From contig USNG01000040.1 in the NCBI GenBank assembly GCA_900556025.1, positions 1 through 12,899 on the forward strand: DNA of 12,899 nt, given 5' to 3'. Position numbers and translations under genes: made by a program. Source of the stretch: an uncultured Mycoplasmatota bacterium. GTDB taxonomy: Bacteria > Bacillota_I > Bacilli_A > RF39 > UBA660. This document shows, one piece after another, positions 1 to 6,901 of the stretch. The number at the start of each line of letters is the position of its first letter. The first letter of the stretch is position 1. The notes under the pieces are model-generated. The model saw nothing but the letters and a program-made list of their open reading frames with translations, was not told the origin of the DNA and did no database searches.

Positions 1-9
1 TTCCAAATT

Positions 10-31
10 AAAAAGACAAATTTCTTTGTCT
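10..31 (-). terminator. Intrinsic terminator at the left edge
   Basis: AGACAAA and TTTGTCT form a 7 bp stem closed by a GAAA tetraloop, followed on the minus strand by TTTT (13-10). It lies about 55 bases after the stop of the 204-residue gene and closes the LTA-synthase-like unit. The stretch between (32-86) holds no gene; an AGGAG at about 32-37 is not followed by a usable frame. Confidence 0.75.
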
Positions 32-86
32 CCTCATTAATTAAATACGCAATAATTTGTTAAAATACTACTTTTTACAATAAAAT

Positions 87-701
87 TTATTCACTTGCTA
101 CTACATATAATATATTATCAACTTTAATAACAGTCAATTTTGAACTTGTTTGATATCCTAAATCTTTTTCATAAGTCCAATTCGCATTTACTAAATATGC
201 ATCATATTCTGTATCATTATAAGTATATTTTGTTTCAAATACATTATCTACTTTTATTTCTTTTACTATTGGCAATTCTTGTGTTCTTTTACCATCTATG
301 TTACTTTCAACATACTTGTATAATGTTTCTGACATATTTTCTTTGAAGTTTTCTTTTAAGTCTGGATGAATAAACTCTAATCCTCCAATATCAGTACTAG
401 CTAATTTATTATTTAAACTATATACATCAACTATAAATAATTTTGATAAGAGTGATGCATAACTTCTGTAATCAACTTGTTTTTCTTTTAATACTTTATC
501 TAATTCTTTATAATAACTTTTATATAAATCTGTATCATTTGAATTTAATGTGTAACCGTAATACTCAATAGATGAAATTTGTTTTTGAGCACTATTATCT
601 TTTATAAAATCATTATATATTTTGATAAATAATACACTAAATAAAATTATTCCTACTACTATAAAAAGTAATATTATTTTTGAATTAGTTTTTTTGTCCA
701 T
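87..701 (-). CDS. Membrane-anchored extracytoplasmic protein of unknown function
   Basis: The product has 204 residues: a Lys-rich start (M-D-K-K-T-N-S-K), one membrane helix at about 9-27, then a Tyr/Asp/Lys-rich exported domain with no cysteine and a beta-rich C-terminal part (about 145-202, ending K-L-T-V-I-K-V-D-N-I-L-Y-V-V). No lipobox, catalytic motif or known domain is recognised. The reading frame starts inside the end of the LTA-synthase-like gene (17-base overlap) with AGGAG 9 bases before the ATG, so it is expressed with that enzyme and may be a partner at the cell surface (inference). A terminator lies beyond the stop. Confidence 0.7.
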   Translation of the reverse strand: MDKKTNSKIILLFIVVGIILFSVLFIKIYNDFIKDNSAQKQISSIEYYGYTLNSNDTDLYKSYYKELDKVLKEKQVDYRSYASLLSKLFIVDVYSLNNKLASTDIGGLEFIHPDLKENFKENMSETLYKYVESNIDGKRTQELPIVKEIKVDNVFETKYTYNDTEYDAYLVNANWTYEKDLGYQTSSKLTVIKVDNILYVVASE

Positions 702-2673
702 TTTTGCATTCTCCTATTTTGTCGCTTTCATATTTAATTAAATCATACTTTATTATTCCATTTGATACTGTTAATACTTTATCAGCATAATCTTTTATTC
801 TGTCTATATACTCAGTATCTATTGGTTCATTACTAGTCATTATATATTCTTCGTTAGAATCACTATAATATACTTTGTCAGTTAAAATATTTCCATTTGG
901 GAATACAACTATATGTTCATTATTGCTAAAAATATCATGTCCTAGAGCATATTTTTCTTCAAAATCAAACATATTAGCAATTGTAGGCAATACATCATAC
1001 ATACCCATTACACTTGTTATTTCCTTATTATAGTTTTCTTCATTTGACCATATAATTAATGGTGTATTTTTTAATAAATCATAATTATAATTTTCCATGC
1101 TCACATAATTTGGATCATCTTTATCTAGAATATCATTTGTTTCTGGATCATAGTTATATAATAAATTAAATTCTTTTTTTGATAATCTTGCTTCATGATC
1201 ACCATAAAATACTATAATTGTATTTTCTAATAGATTTTCTTTTTGTAGTTCTTCAATAAATTCTCCTAATGCTTGATCAGCATAATGAGCTGATTTTATG
1301 TAATTACCCATTGAACTATTTTCTAAATAAGGGGCAGTTTCTAAAGTTTTTCTACCATATTTATTTGTTTTAGAATATTTCATTGTTACATCAAATTCAC
1401 CATATTTTTCTAAATCATTAAATGGTGAATGATTTGATAATGTTATAACTGTTCCATAATATGGACTCTTATTTTCTTTTATATCTTTTAATTTAGGTAT
1501 GAATTGTTTAAAGAATGACTTATCACTAAGACCTAATATAATGTAATCTGGGTCTTTTTTATCTTCTGGTACAATATAACTATCTTTAGCAATAAAATCC
1601 TTATATCCTAAATTTTTATGCATTACTTCTCTATTCCAGTACCAACTATAATTAGCATGAGTACTAAATGTATAATATCCTAAATCATTAAAGTATGATG
1701 GCATTCCATAATAAGTTCTATCATAATAATTAACAAATACTGTTCCACTTGATGATGGCATTAAACCAGTTAATAATGTAAACTCAGTATCAGAGCTAGT
1801 TCCTACACTTATTTGAGGATAAAATTTACTAAAATACATTCCTGAAGAAGCTAGCTTATTTATATTAGGTGTAACTTCTTGTCCATTTATTTTCAAATTA
1901 ATTAAAAAGTTTTGTATACTTTCAGCATGAATAAATAGGACATTTTTACCTTTAAAAATATTAGTATATTCATTAGTTTGATTCTTTTCTTTACATGAAT
2001 AGAAGTCAGTAAAAGTTTTAACGTCCTCATCATAAGCGTACATTCCATCTATTTGAATACTTTGTACTAAATCATTGAATGTATATAAATATAGACCATA
2101 TTTTTTGACTATATATTCTCTATTATATTGATTAACAAATTTTTTTCTGCTTCCAAAAGAATATGCACATACTATTGCGACTATAAATATAAGTACAAAT
2201 ATTGATGTGCTAATTATAAATCTCTTACCTACTAAAACTGTGCCTTCTTCATATCCTTTTTTCTTCAATTCTTTATGATATATTATATATATTATTGGAA
2301 ATATTAAATATACAAATTGATAAAAATGTAACTTAGCAAACAATGAATCATTTACTTCACCTATCATTGATGCTGTTGAAATCAAATTAATTGATAAAAA
2401 TGACTGATAAAATTTATAATAAATAGTATCTCCAATTGATAAGAATGTGAAAAAGAATATCCATATCAAAAAATAAGTAAATCTTGATTGAGGCTTGAAA
2501 AGATATGCAAATAAACCAATAAATGTAACTATTAAAGTATCAAAAAACAAAGCTTTAATGCCTATAAAACTTTCAATTGTGATTAATCTTAGTAATATAC
2601 TAACTAGCAATGATAATATTATATATGCTATAAATAACTTATTATTTTTTATCCAATTACTAACCTTCTTCAT
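685..2673 (-). CDS. LTA synthase-like membrane phosphoglycerol transferase (sulfatase fold)
   Basis: The product has 662 residues, close to LtaS-type enzymes. Five membrane helices (about 12-31, 38-58, 65-85, 117-133, 153-172) precede an extracellular sulfatase-fold domain (about 243-585). Family motifs are present: F-I-H-A-E-S (metal ligand E251), V-G-T-S-S-D-T-E-F with the nucleophilic Thr (T292), L-S-N-H-S-P-F (H415) and F-Y-G-D-H-E-A (D492, H493). LtaS enzymes use phosphatidylglycerol to build polyglycerol-phosphate chains on a lipid anchor; related enzymes add phosphoglycerol or phosphoethanolamine to other glycans. Which substrate is used here cannot be told. It shows the cell has a Gram-positive-type envelope. 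The last 17 bases overlap the next gene, so the two are coupled. A C-terminal extension of about 75 residues after the sulfatase core is not recognised. Confidence 0.88.
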   Translation of the reverse strand: MKKVSNWIKNNKLFIAYIILSLLVSILLRLITIESFIGIKALFFDTLIVTFIGLFAYLFKPQSRFTYFLIWIFFFTFLSIGDTIYYKFYQSFLSINLISTASMIGEVNDSLFAKLHFYQFVYLIFPIIYIIYHKELKKKGYEEGTVLVGKRFIISTSIFVLIFIVAIVCAYSFGSRKKFVNQYNREYIVKKYGLYLYTFNDLVQSIQIDGMYAYDEDVKTFTDFYSCKEKNQTNEYTNIFKGKNVLFIHAESIQNFLINLKINGQEVTPNINKLASSGMYFSKFYPQISVGTSSDTEFTLLTGLMPSSSGTVFVNYYDRTYYGMPSYFNDLGYYTFSTHANYSWYWNREVMHKNLGYKDFIAKDSYIVPEDKKDPDYIILGLSDKSFFKQFIPKLKDIKENKSPYYGTVITLSNHSPFNDLEKYGEFDVTMKYSKTNKYGRKTLETAPYLENSSMGNYIKSAHYADQALGEFIEELQKENLLENTIIVFYGDHEARLSKKEFNLLYNYDPETNDILDKDDPNYVSMENYNYDLLKNTPLIIWSNEENYNKEITSVMGMYDVLPTIANMFDFEEKYALGHDIFSNNEHIVVFPNGNILTDKVYYSDSNEEYIMTSNEPIDTEYIDRIKDYADKVLTVSNGIIKYDLIKYESDKIGECKNGQKN

Positions 2674-2690
2674 ATCTTTCCTCTTTTTAC

Positions 2691-2699
2691 ATTATACCA
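2691..2699 (-). promoter_or_regulatory. Extended -10 promoter for the LTA-synthase-like gene
   Basis: TGGTATAAT (2699-2691) is a full extended -10 element. The sequence 17 bases upstream is only the T-run of the preceding terminator, so there is no proper -35, as is tolerated with an extended -10. The leader is about 11-12 bases and contains AGAGG (2684-2680). Confidence 0.55.
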
Positions 2700-2710
2700 T
2701 TTTAGACAAT

Positions 2711-2731
2711 AAAAAAAAAGGCATAAGCCTT
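2711..2731 (-). terminator. Intrinsic terminator after the VirB2-like gene
   Basis: AAGGC and GCCTT form a short stem around a 4-base loop (TTAT), followed directly by a run of T (nine on the minus strand, 2719-2711, the first two in the stem). It is the clearest T-run terminator in the window. The stem is only 5 bp but its core is GC. Confidence 0.75.
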
Positions 2732-2749
2732 AATTTCTAAATAACTAAA

Positions 2750-3106
2750 TTATTTACTGTTTGCTGGACATTCTTCACCATATGGATGTTTAATACAATC
2801 CATACAAGCTTCATAATCGTCAGAACCTACAATTGTCATTAATACTCCTACAATTGGGAATAGTAAGAATACAATACCGGCTGCAATTGCTCTTTTTAAT
2901 AATTTACTTTGAGCATCTTTAATTTGTTTTTCGTCTTTTTCAGTAACAGCTTTCATCATATCAGTTGAACCAATAATAATTAAGATGATAGGAACTAAAA
3001 TCCAAATTACTTTAACAACAGTACCAACAATTTTTAATACAGGTGCTAAATCATCACACATGTCAGCCATACTTGAATAATCTAATACATTAATTAAATC
3101 TAACAT
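2750..3106 (-). CDS. Two-helix VirB2/TrbC- or T4SS-pilin-like membrane protein
   Basis: The product has 118 residues from the RBS-supported ATG. It has two membrane helices (about 27-46 and 73-93) joined by a charged loop (T-E-K-D-E-K-Q-I-K-D-A-Q-S-K-L-L-K-R) that is probably cytoplasmic. The ends are exported and carry cysteines at 17, 101, 104 and 113. Two helices with a short basic loop, a small size and the A-I-A-A-G-I-V-F start of helix 2 are the layout of VirB2/TrbC pilins and of the T4SS_pilin family of Gram-positive bacteria. There is no long signal peptide. No other conjugation genes (VirB4, VirD4, relaxase) are in view, so a conjugative role is not supported; the nearest machinery is the Tad system. 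Own promoter and terminator suggest separate, abundant production. It could also be a structural membrane protein of unrelated function. Confidence 0.6.
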   Translation of the reverse strand: MLDLINVLDYSSMADMCDDLAPVLKIVGTVVKVIWILVPIILIIIGSTDMMKAVTEKDEKQIKDAQSKLLKRAIAAGIVFLLFPIVGVLMTIVGSDDYEACMDCIKHPYGEECPANSK

Positions 3107-3112
3107 AATAAA

Positions 3113-3119
3113 CTCCTCC
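3113..3119 (-). promoter_or_regulatory. Ribosome binding site that fixes the VirB2-like start
   Basis: GGAGGAG lies 6 bases before the ATG at 3106. A GTG at 3121 in the same frame would add 5 residues encoded by the binding site itself, so the ATG is taken as the start. Confidence 0.85.
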
Positions 3120-3128
3120 ACTAGTTAA

Positions 3129-3157
3129 ATTTTATATAAATATTGATAAAAAGTCAA
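3129..3157 (-). promoter_or_regulatory. Strong promoter for the VirB2-like gene
   Basis: TTGACT (3157-3152, 5 of 6 bases) and TAAAAT (3134-3129, 5 of 6) are separated by the ideal 17 bases. It is the best two-box SigA-type promoter in the window and drives a single small gene that ends in its own terminator, suggesting independent and probably high expression. Confidence 0.75.
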
Positions 3158-3161
3158 TATT
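3139..3161 (-). repeat. Inverted repeat over the -35 region (possible operator or weak terminator)
   Basis: AATATTGA and TCAATATT (8 bp) flank a 7-base spacer and overlap the -35 element and spacer of the promoter at 3129-3157. It could be an operator for a dimeric repressor. It could instead be a weak terminator for the TadZ-like gene, although no T-run follows. Confidence 0.4.
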
Positions 3162-3179
3162 ATTGCAACTTTTTTACAT

Positions 3180-4121
3180 TTAAAGACCTATTTTACTAAT
3201 AAATCTCTTAATAGATTCAATATTTTCTTGTCTATCATCAACATTTGGAATAGATGCAAATACTTTTAATTTAGTTTCATATTCAAATGTTGCAACATCT
3301 TCACTACTTAAATTACACTTATTAAGTACAACATTTTTATCTTTTAAGAAGTTTAATACATCTCTATTCTTTCTAATCATTTTATTTATCATTATTGTTG
3401 ATGGTTCAACTAAATAAAATACTTTTGTACATACATCTACATCATTACAGTCATTTAAATCAACAATAATAACATCGTTTGCCTGTCTTTTCATTATTTC
3501 TTTTAAAAATTCTGCAGAAGTTGTACTTACTAATTCCTTATCATTAAAGTATAAGAAATCTACTCTATTAACTTCTATTGCTGTAACACTTCTACTGCTG
3601 GCTAGCGCTTTTTTCATCATATAAACCAAAGATGTAGCTCCAGCATGTGGTGTCATATCTTTAAATCCTATGATTTGGCATCTTCCATTACCACCTAATC
3701 CCAAATCAACTGCATTAGTTGTTTGCATTGGTTCTAAATCTTGAATGTTGTGAATATTAACAACATCTCTATATGTATGAGGATGCACTAATAGATAGTT
3801 AATTCCCTCAGCATTCTTTGTAAAATTATAGATTCCAAGAGAAATTAATTTTGATAAGTAAGTTTTACTATCAGTTTCTGGACTATCATCAAGTAATAAA
3901 ATTACATTTTCCATATTGATATTCATAGCTAATTTTTGTAAGTTATCAGTATTTTGATAATCACGAATAGCTGTTATATCTAAAATCATTTTGTCATAAT
4001 AAAAATTTGTAAAAGTATCTATAATTTCATCAACATTATATACACCTTCCATTGATTTCATAACTTCAATATTAAGACTCATTAATAATTCTTTATATTT
4101 GTTATAAACCATTACATTCAT
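3180..4121 (-). CDS. tadZ: TadZ/CpaE-like localisation protein with degenerate P-loop
   Basis: The product has 313 residues. Residues 1-125 look like a receiver-type alpha/beta domain (M-I-L-D-I-T at 45-50 with D48 near the phosphoacceptor site, then V-I-L-L-L-D-D at 73-79), and about 145-313 is a ParA/MinD-like domain. This two-domain plan is that of TadZ/CpaE, which place the Tad machine at a cell site. The P-loop region reads I-I-G-F-K-D-M-T-P-H-A-G-A-T-S-L (150-165): the flanking pattern is kept, but the Walker lysine position holds Ala (A-G-A-T-S for G-G-x-G-K-T-S). Walker B-like D-V-I-I-V-D-L (216-222) is present. So nucleotide hydrolysis is doubtful; atypical Walker motifs are known in TadZ proteins. 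GGGAGG (4136-4131) lies 9 bases before the ATG. It is last in its unit; downstream is a fresh promoter. Confidence 0.75.
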   Translation of the reverse strand: MNVMVYNKYKELLMSLNIEVMKSMEGVYNVDEIIDTFTNFYYDKMILDITAIRDYQNTDNLQKLAMNINMENVILLLDDSPETDSKTYLSKLISLGIYNFTKNAEGINYLLVHPHTYRDVVNIHNIQDLEPMQTTNAVDLGLGGNGRCQIIGFKDMTPHAGATSLVYMMKKALASSRSVTAIEVNRVDFLYFNDKELVSTTSAEFLKEIMKRQANDVIIVDLNDCNDVDVCTKVFYLVEPSTIMINKMIRKNRDVLNFLKDKNVVLNKCNLSSEDVATFEYETKLKVFASIPNVDDRQENIESIKRFISKIGL

Positions 4122-4182
4122 TAAGTAACACCTCCCTAGAATTTTGAACTTGTTGTTCTTATTTATATATTCATATTATATA

Positions 4183-4737
4183 TTATGGTTCAATACTATT
4201 ACATTCATTCTTTATATTTCCTGAAGCATCATAATATAATGATTTTGTTTCTCCTGAAATAGGAATTTTTGCTACTACATTTACTACTGGTAAATTAATT
4301 GCAATAAATGTTGTAACTTTATAATATGTTGTATATCTTGAATTAGTGTCATTATCATCAGAATTACTTAAAGGTTTACATACTTTTGCTAAGCAATATC
4401 CACCTGCTTGCATTGTAGAACTCTCATTTCCGTATACTGTTTGACAACTAATTCCTTCAGCTACAGTATAATTATAACCTATTTTTTTAATTTTATAATA
4501 TATTAATGCTTCTGAAGAACCATCTTCTTGTAAAGCTTCATCAGATAAACTTCTAATATCACTATTACCTGATTTTAATGTTGTGAAGCCTTCATTTCTT
4601 TCTATAATATTTATTATTTCATTCTTTGTATTAAATGCTTTTGTATAACTTACAGAATAAGCTAAAAAAGCGGAAAAAAGTGCTATAAAAAGAATAACAA
4701 TTCCAAATAACCATGTACCACCTATTGCTTCCCTCAT
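4183..4737 (-). CDS. TadE/TadF-like minor pilin (pseudopilin) candidate
   Basis: The product has 184 residues. A short start (M-R-E-A-I-G-G-T) leads into a membrane helix at about 10-28, then A-F-N-T-K-N-E-I-I-N-I-I-E, a helical segment as seen after the helix of TadE/F-type pseudopilins, and a mixed exported domain with cysteines at 98, 115, 120 and 179. The beta-rich C-terminal part (about 138-175) includes T-T-F-I-A-I-N-L-P-V-V-N-V-V-A-K-I-P-I. The first residues resemble those of the genes at 4820-5119 and 9930-10391. AAGGAG lies 7 bases before the ATG. It follows the major pilin candidate and precedes the TadZ-like gene, as expected of a minor pilin in a Tad locus. The family is inferred from layout, not recognised by a firm motif. 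Confidence 0.65.
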   Translation of the reverse strand: MREAIGGTWLFGIVILFIALFSAFLAYSVSYTKAFNTKNEIINIIERNEGFTTLKSGNSDIRSLSDEALQEDGSSEALIYYKIKKIGYNYTVAEGISCQTVYGNESSTMQAGGYCLAKVCKPLSNSDDNDTNSRYTTYYKVTTFIAINLPVVNVVAKIPISGETKSLYYDASGNIKNECNSIEP

Positions 4738-4757
4738 ATTTACACTCCTTTTTTCTT

Positions 4758-4786
4758 ATTTTAGAGAAAAATTACTATAAATTCAA
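4758..4786 (-). promoter_or_regulatory. Possible promoter overlapping the terminator
   Basis: TTGAAT (4786-4781, in the hairpin loop and arm) and TAAAAT (4763-4758) are 17 bases apart. Transcription would start near 4751, leaving only about 14 bases of leader, just enough to hold AAGGAG (4750-4745). It would restart transcription for the 184-residue gene, but AT-rich sequence gives such matches easily. Confidence 0.35.
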
Positions 4787-4801
4787 ATGATTTATAGTAA
4801 T
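4767..4801 (-). terminator. Intrinsic terminator after the pilin candidate
   Basis: A perfect 12 bp inverted repeat (ATTACTATAAAT with ATTTATAGTAAT, 4801-4790 and 4782-4771) with a 7-base loop is followed on the minus strand by TTTT. The stem is long but low in GC. It lies 18 bases after the pilin stop and before the next gene, so it would raise pilin mRNA relative to the downstream genes or stabilise its 3' end. Confidence 0.75.
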
Positions 4802-4819
4802 CATCTCTTTTTTAATTTA

Positions 4820-5119
4820 TTAGTTTCCTGAATCAGAATTATCGTTTCCGCTTAAGCTAGTTCCGATGCATCCATCAGCTTCAGTTTTTGCTCCTTCTGG
4901 ACAGCAGAACCAATCATATACTTTAGCGTTTCCTGAAGTTTTATCAGATAATTCTCCTTGAGAAACAGCAGTCCAATCTGAACCATATGTTTTACATGTT
5001 TGATTAACGATTGATTTTTGGATAATTGGCCAAATAACCCAGTAGAATAATGCTCCTAATGCAGCTACTGCGATTAAAGTAACGATTGTCATGTTTAATT
5101 CTCCAGTTGCCTCTTTCAT
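4820..5119 (-). CDS. Small cysteine-containing pilin candidate (probable major subunit)
   Basis: The product has 99 residues: a 9-residue polar start (M-K-E-A-T-G-E-L-N), a hydrophobic helix of about 22 residues (10-31), then a small hydrophilic domain with cysteines at 42, 72, 73 and 84 and a Ser/Gly/Asn/Asp-rich tail. A short leader, one N-terminal helix and a small exported domain are the layout of Flp-type pilins. The leader does not fit the usual prepilin rule (cleavage after Gly with Glu at +5); the only Gly followed by Glu is G6-E7, with Thr at +5. Own promoter, the best ribosome binding site in the window, its own downstream terminator and the place right after tadABC all argue for an abundant filament subunit. 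Codons look more GC-containing than in the neighbours, which may reflect high expression. Function is inferred; it could also be a non-pilin membrane peptide. Confidence 0.7.
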   Translation of the reverse strand: MKEATGELNMTIVTLIAVAALGALFYWVIWPIIQKSIVNQTCKTYGSDWTAVSQGELSDKTSGNAKVYDWFCCPEGAKTEADGCIGTSLSGNDNSDSGN

Positions 5120-5148
5120 AAAGCATCCCTCCTTTACTTTATATATTT

Positions 5149-5177
5149 ATTATACAACACTCTTTTTTACTGTGCAA
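5149..5177 (-). promoter_or_regulatory. Promoter of the small pilin candidate
   Basis: A perfect TATAAT (5154-5149) lies 17 bases downstream of TTGCAC (5177-5172; only TTG matches the consensus -35). The leader is short and contains a nearly ideal AAAGGAGGG (5135-5127), 7 bases before the ATG. Strong -10 plus strong ribosome binding site fit a highly expressed structural subunit. Confidence 0.65.
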
Positions 5178-5185
5178 GTTTTTGA

Positions 5186-5986
5186 TTATAGACTTGTAAA
5201 TGTCTGTAAAATTGATAATAGTAATATTACCATTACGCCTGCTCCAGTAGCAGTAAGCATTGTCATAGTTTTCTTTTCCATCTTATCAAGTCTTTCTTTA
5301 TATTTTGTTTCCCTTGATTTTGATTGTAGATTTGAAATTGTTCTTGAGAACACAATTAATTGTTCTTGTTTTCTTTCTTGACTACCTAAACCAAGTCTAT
5401 AAAGAAGTCTCATCATACGCATTGAATCTCTAACAGGATATCTTCTTGCAAATGCCATATATGGATCTATTGATGAATCTCCACTATCAATAGCTGCAAC
5501 TAAATCTCTTAACCCTGGTTTAAACATTTCTGGTGCTTCTTCTAAACTCTTTGTTAAAGCTACAGGAACTGTATAGTGTTGAATTAAGATTTCTAAACTT
5601 TTTAAATAATATGGTAGTTTTAAGTTAATATCATGTAAGTGAACTTTATAATAATTTTTTACTCTATTATAATCATCTTTATAAATTAAATATGTTATAA
5701 ATAATACAATAACTAATTTTACTGCAAAGTTAACATTACTTACACTTGTAATTGCAAAGAACATACCAATTAAGAATACTACTAATGATGTTTTAACTCT
5801 TTGATTGAATTTTGCATTACAATCTACTTGTTCTCCATATTTAGCTATTAGAAGAAAGTTATAATCATCTTCTCTTAATTTTTCAAATAATGCTTTATTA
5901 TCATCTATGAAAGTATTAACATTAAATGTTCCAATATAACTAAATACAAAGAATATAATTATTCCAACTGCAAATATTTCCCACAT
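5186..5986 (-). CDS. tadC: TadC-like inner-membrane platform protein (T2SSF domain)
   Basis: The product has 266 residues from the RBS-supported ATG. It has membrane helices at about 3-18, 66-82, 88-103 and 243-261. The cytoplasmic T2SSF-like domain (about 118-238) includes L-P-Y-Y-L-K-S-L-E-I-L-I-Q, R-R-Y-P-V-R-D-S-M-R-M-M-R-L-L-Y-R-L-G and a highly charged Lys/Arg/Glu segment (224-238) just before the last helix. TadC is the partner of TadB in the platform. The position after tadB and the coupling of the two starts support equal production. No terminator is visible after the stop, so the operon may read through into the pilin candidate, which also has its own promoter. Confidence 0.8.
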   Translation of the reverse strand: MWEIFAVGIIIFFVFSYIGTFNVNTFIDDNKALFEKLREDDYNFLLIAKYGEQVDCNAKFNQRVKTSLVVFLIGMFFAITSVSNVNFAVKLVIVLFITYLIYKDDYNRVKNYYKVHLHDINLKLPYYLKSLEILIQHYTVPVALTKSLEEAPEMFKPGLRDLVAAIDSGDSSIDPYMAFARRYPVRDSMRMMRLLYRLGLGSQERKQEQLIVFSRTISNLQSKSRETKYKERLDKMEKKTMTMLTATGAGVMVILLLSILQTFTSL

Positions 5987-5987
5987 A

Positions 5988-6887
5988 TTATTCACCACCT
6001 ACATCTTCATGATAATATTTAATACCACCTATTAAGAAGTAAGTATTAATTAGTATTACTCCATGCAACATAAGAACTACATACCATTTTTCTAAAAGCA
6101 TTAAATAACTTGATTCTCCTAATAAGAATTGTACTAATAATACAAGTAAATATAATACTAAACCGAACATTACAAATTGTTTATAGAATGATGTTCTATC
6201 TATTCTATCACGATATACGCTTTCAACTAACATATCTATATCTTGAAGCATTCCTTCTAAAGCTTCTCCAGAGTCTTTAGAACCTTCTCTAGTGATTTGA
6301 ATAAACAATTGATGCATGTTCTTAATTACATAATAATCATACTTTTCATTCATAAATCTTACTGCTTCATCAATTGTTCCATTATCATAAGCCATTTGAA
6401 TCATTTCTTTAACATCTGTTAATACTGGTTCTTCAAGTACTCCTGAATCTCTTACTCCCTCTAGTGCTTTAACAAATGATTGGGTAGTATTATATTCCAT
6501 AATTACGTTTGTTGTATAAATTTGAATTTGTTCAAATATAAATTCACTATAAGCTTTTTTACATCTCATGTAAGCTAGATATGGAATAAACATTACTGCT
6601 GCTGCTGCATAAATAATACTCCAAATAATACTATAAAAATATAAGTATGCTACGAATGCTGCTCCTAAACTAAATACTGCTGCTTGAGCAATATATTGCT
6701 TAGTTGTGAATTCTTGTCCTAATTCTTTTGCTTTTTCACGTACTACTTTAAATGAATATGGTGCATATTTTTCATATGTACTTCCAATTGTTTTAGCAAT
6801 GAACTTATATGAATTGTTTCCATTATTTTTTCTATAAAGATATACAAATACAATTATTGCTGCAACAATTAATATCTCAATATACAC
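5988..6887 (-). CDS. tadB: TadB-like inner-membrane platform protein (T2SSF domain)
   Basis: The product has 299 residues and starts at a GTG placed 9 bases after GGAGG (6901-6897). Membrane helices are seen at about 3-18, 66-83, 87-106, 237-256 and 266-288, around a cytoplasmic helical T2SSF-type domain (about 115-230). That domain carries the phrase T-Q-S-F-V-K-A-L-E and a G-S-K-D-S-G-E-A-L-E-G segment typical of the family. TadB pairs with TadC to form the membrane platform on which the TadA ATPase acts. The order tadA-tadB-tadC matches other Tad loci, which supports this over a generic PilC-type assignment. Its last codons carry the ribosome binding site for the next gene, with one base between stop and start. 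Confidence 0.85.
   Translation of the reverse strand: MYIEILIVAAIIVFVYLYRKNNGNNSYKFIAKTIGSTYEKYAPYSFKVVREKAKELGQEFTTKQYIAQAAVFSLGAAFVAYLYFYSIIWSIIYAAAAVMFIPYLAYMRCKKAYSEFIFEQIQIYTTNVIMEYNTTQSFVKALEGVRDSGVLEEPVLTDVKEMIQMAYDNGTIDEAVRFMNEKYDYYVIKNMHQLFIQITREGSKDSGEALEGMLQDIDMLVESVYRDRIDRTSFYKQFVMFGLVLYLLVLLVQFLLGESSYLMLLEKWYVVLMLHGVILINTYFLIGGIKYYHEDVGGE
5995..6000 (-). promoter_or_regulatory. Ribosome binding site inside tadB that fixes the tadC start
   Basis: AGGTGG at 6000-5995 lies in the last codons of tadB and 8 bases before the ATG at 5986. An in-frame GTG at 5998 overlaps this site and would add 4 residues, so the ATG is preferred. The last ten bases, GAATAATATG, are identical to those at the cpaB-cpaB junction. 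Confidence 0.75.
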
Positions 6888-6901
6888 TTATAAGCACCTC
6901 C

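Noticed and set aside
1..86. A further gene start at the left edge after an AGGAG at about 32-37
   Set aside because: The bases after it form the terminator hairpin, and all frames from plausible starts close within a few codons.
140..346. Plus-strand open frame of 68 codons
   Set aside because: It lies wholly inside the 204-residue minus-strand gene, has no ribosome binding site, and its Leu/Tyr/His-rich product is the usual shadow of AT-rich antisense sequence.
2495..2740. Plus-strand open frame of 81 codons
   Set aside because: It overlaps the start of the LTA-synthase-like gene, its promoter and the preceding terminator. Its Lys/Asn/Ile composition is what antisense to a membrane-helix region gives.
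5091..5381. Plus-strand open frame of 96 codons
   Set aside because: It runs antisense over the pilin start, its promoter and tadC; no ribosome binding site and no family resemblance.
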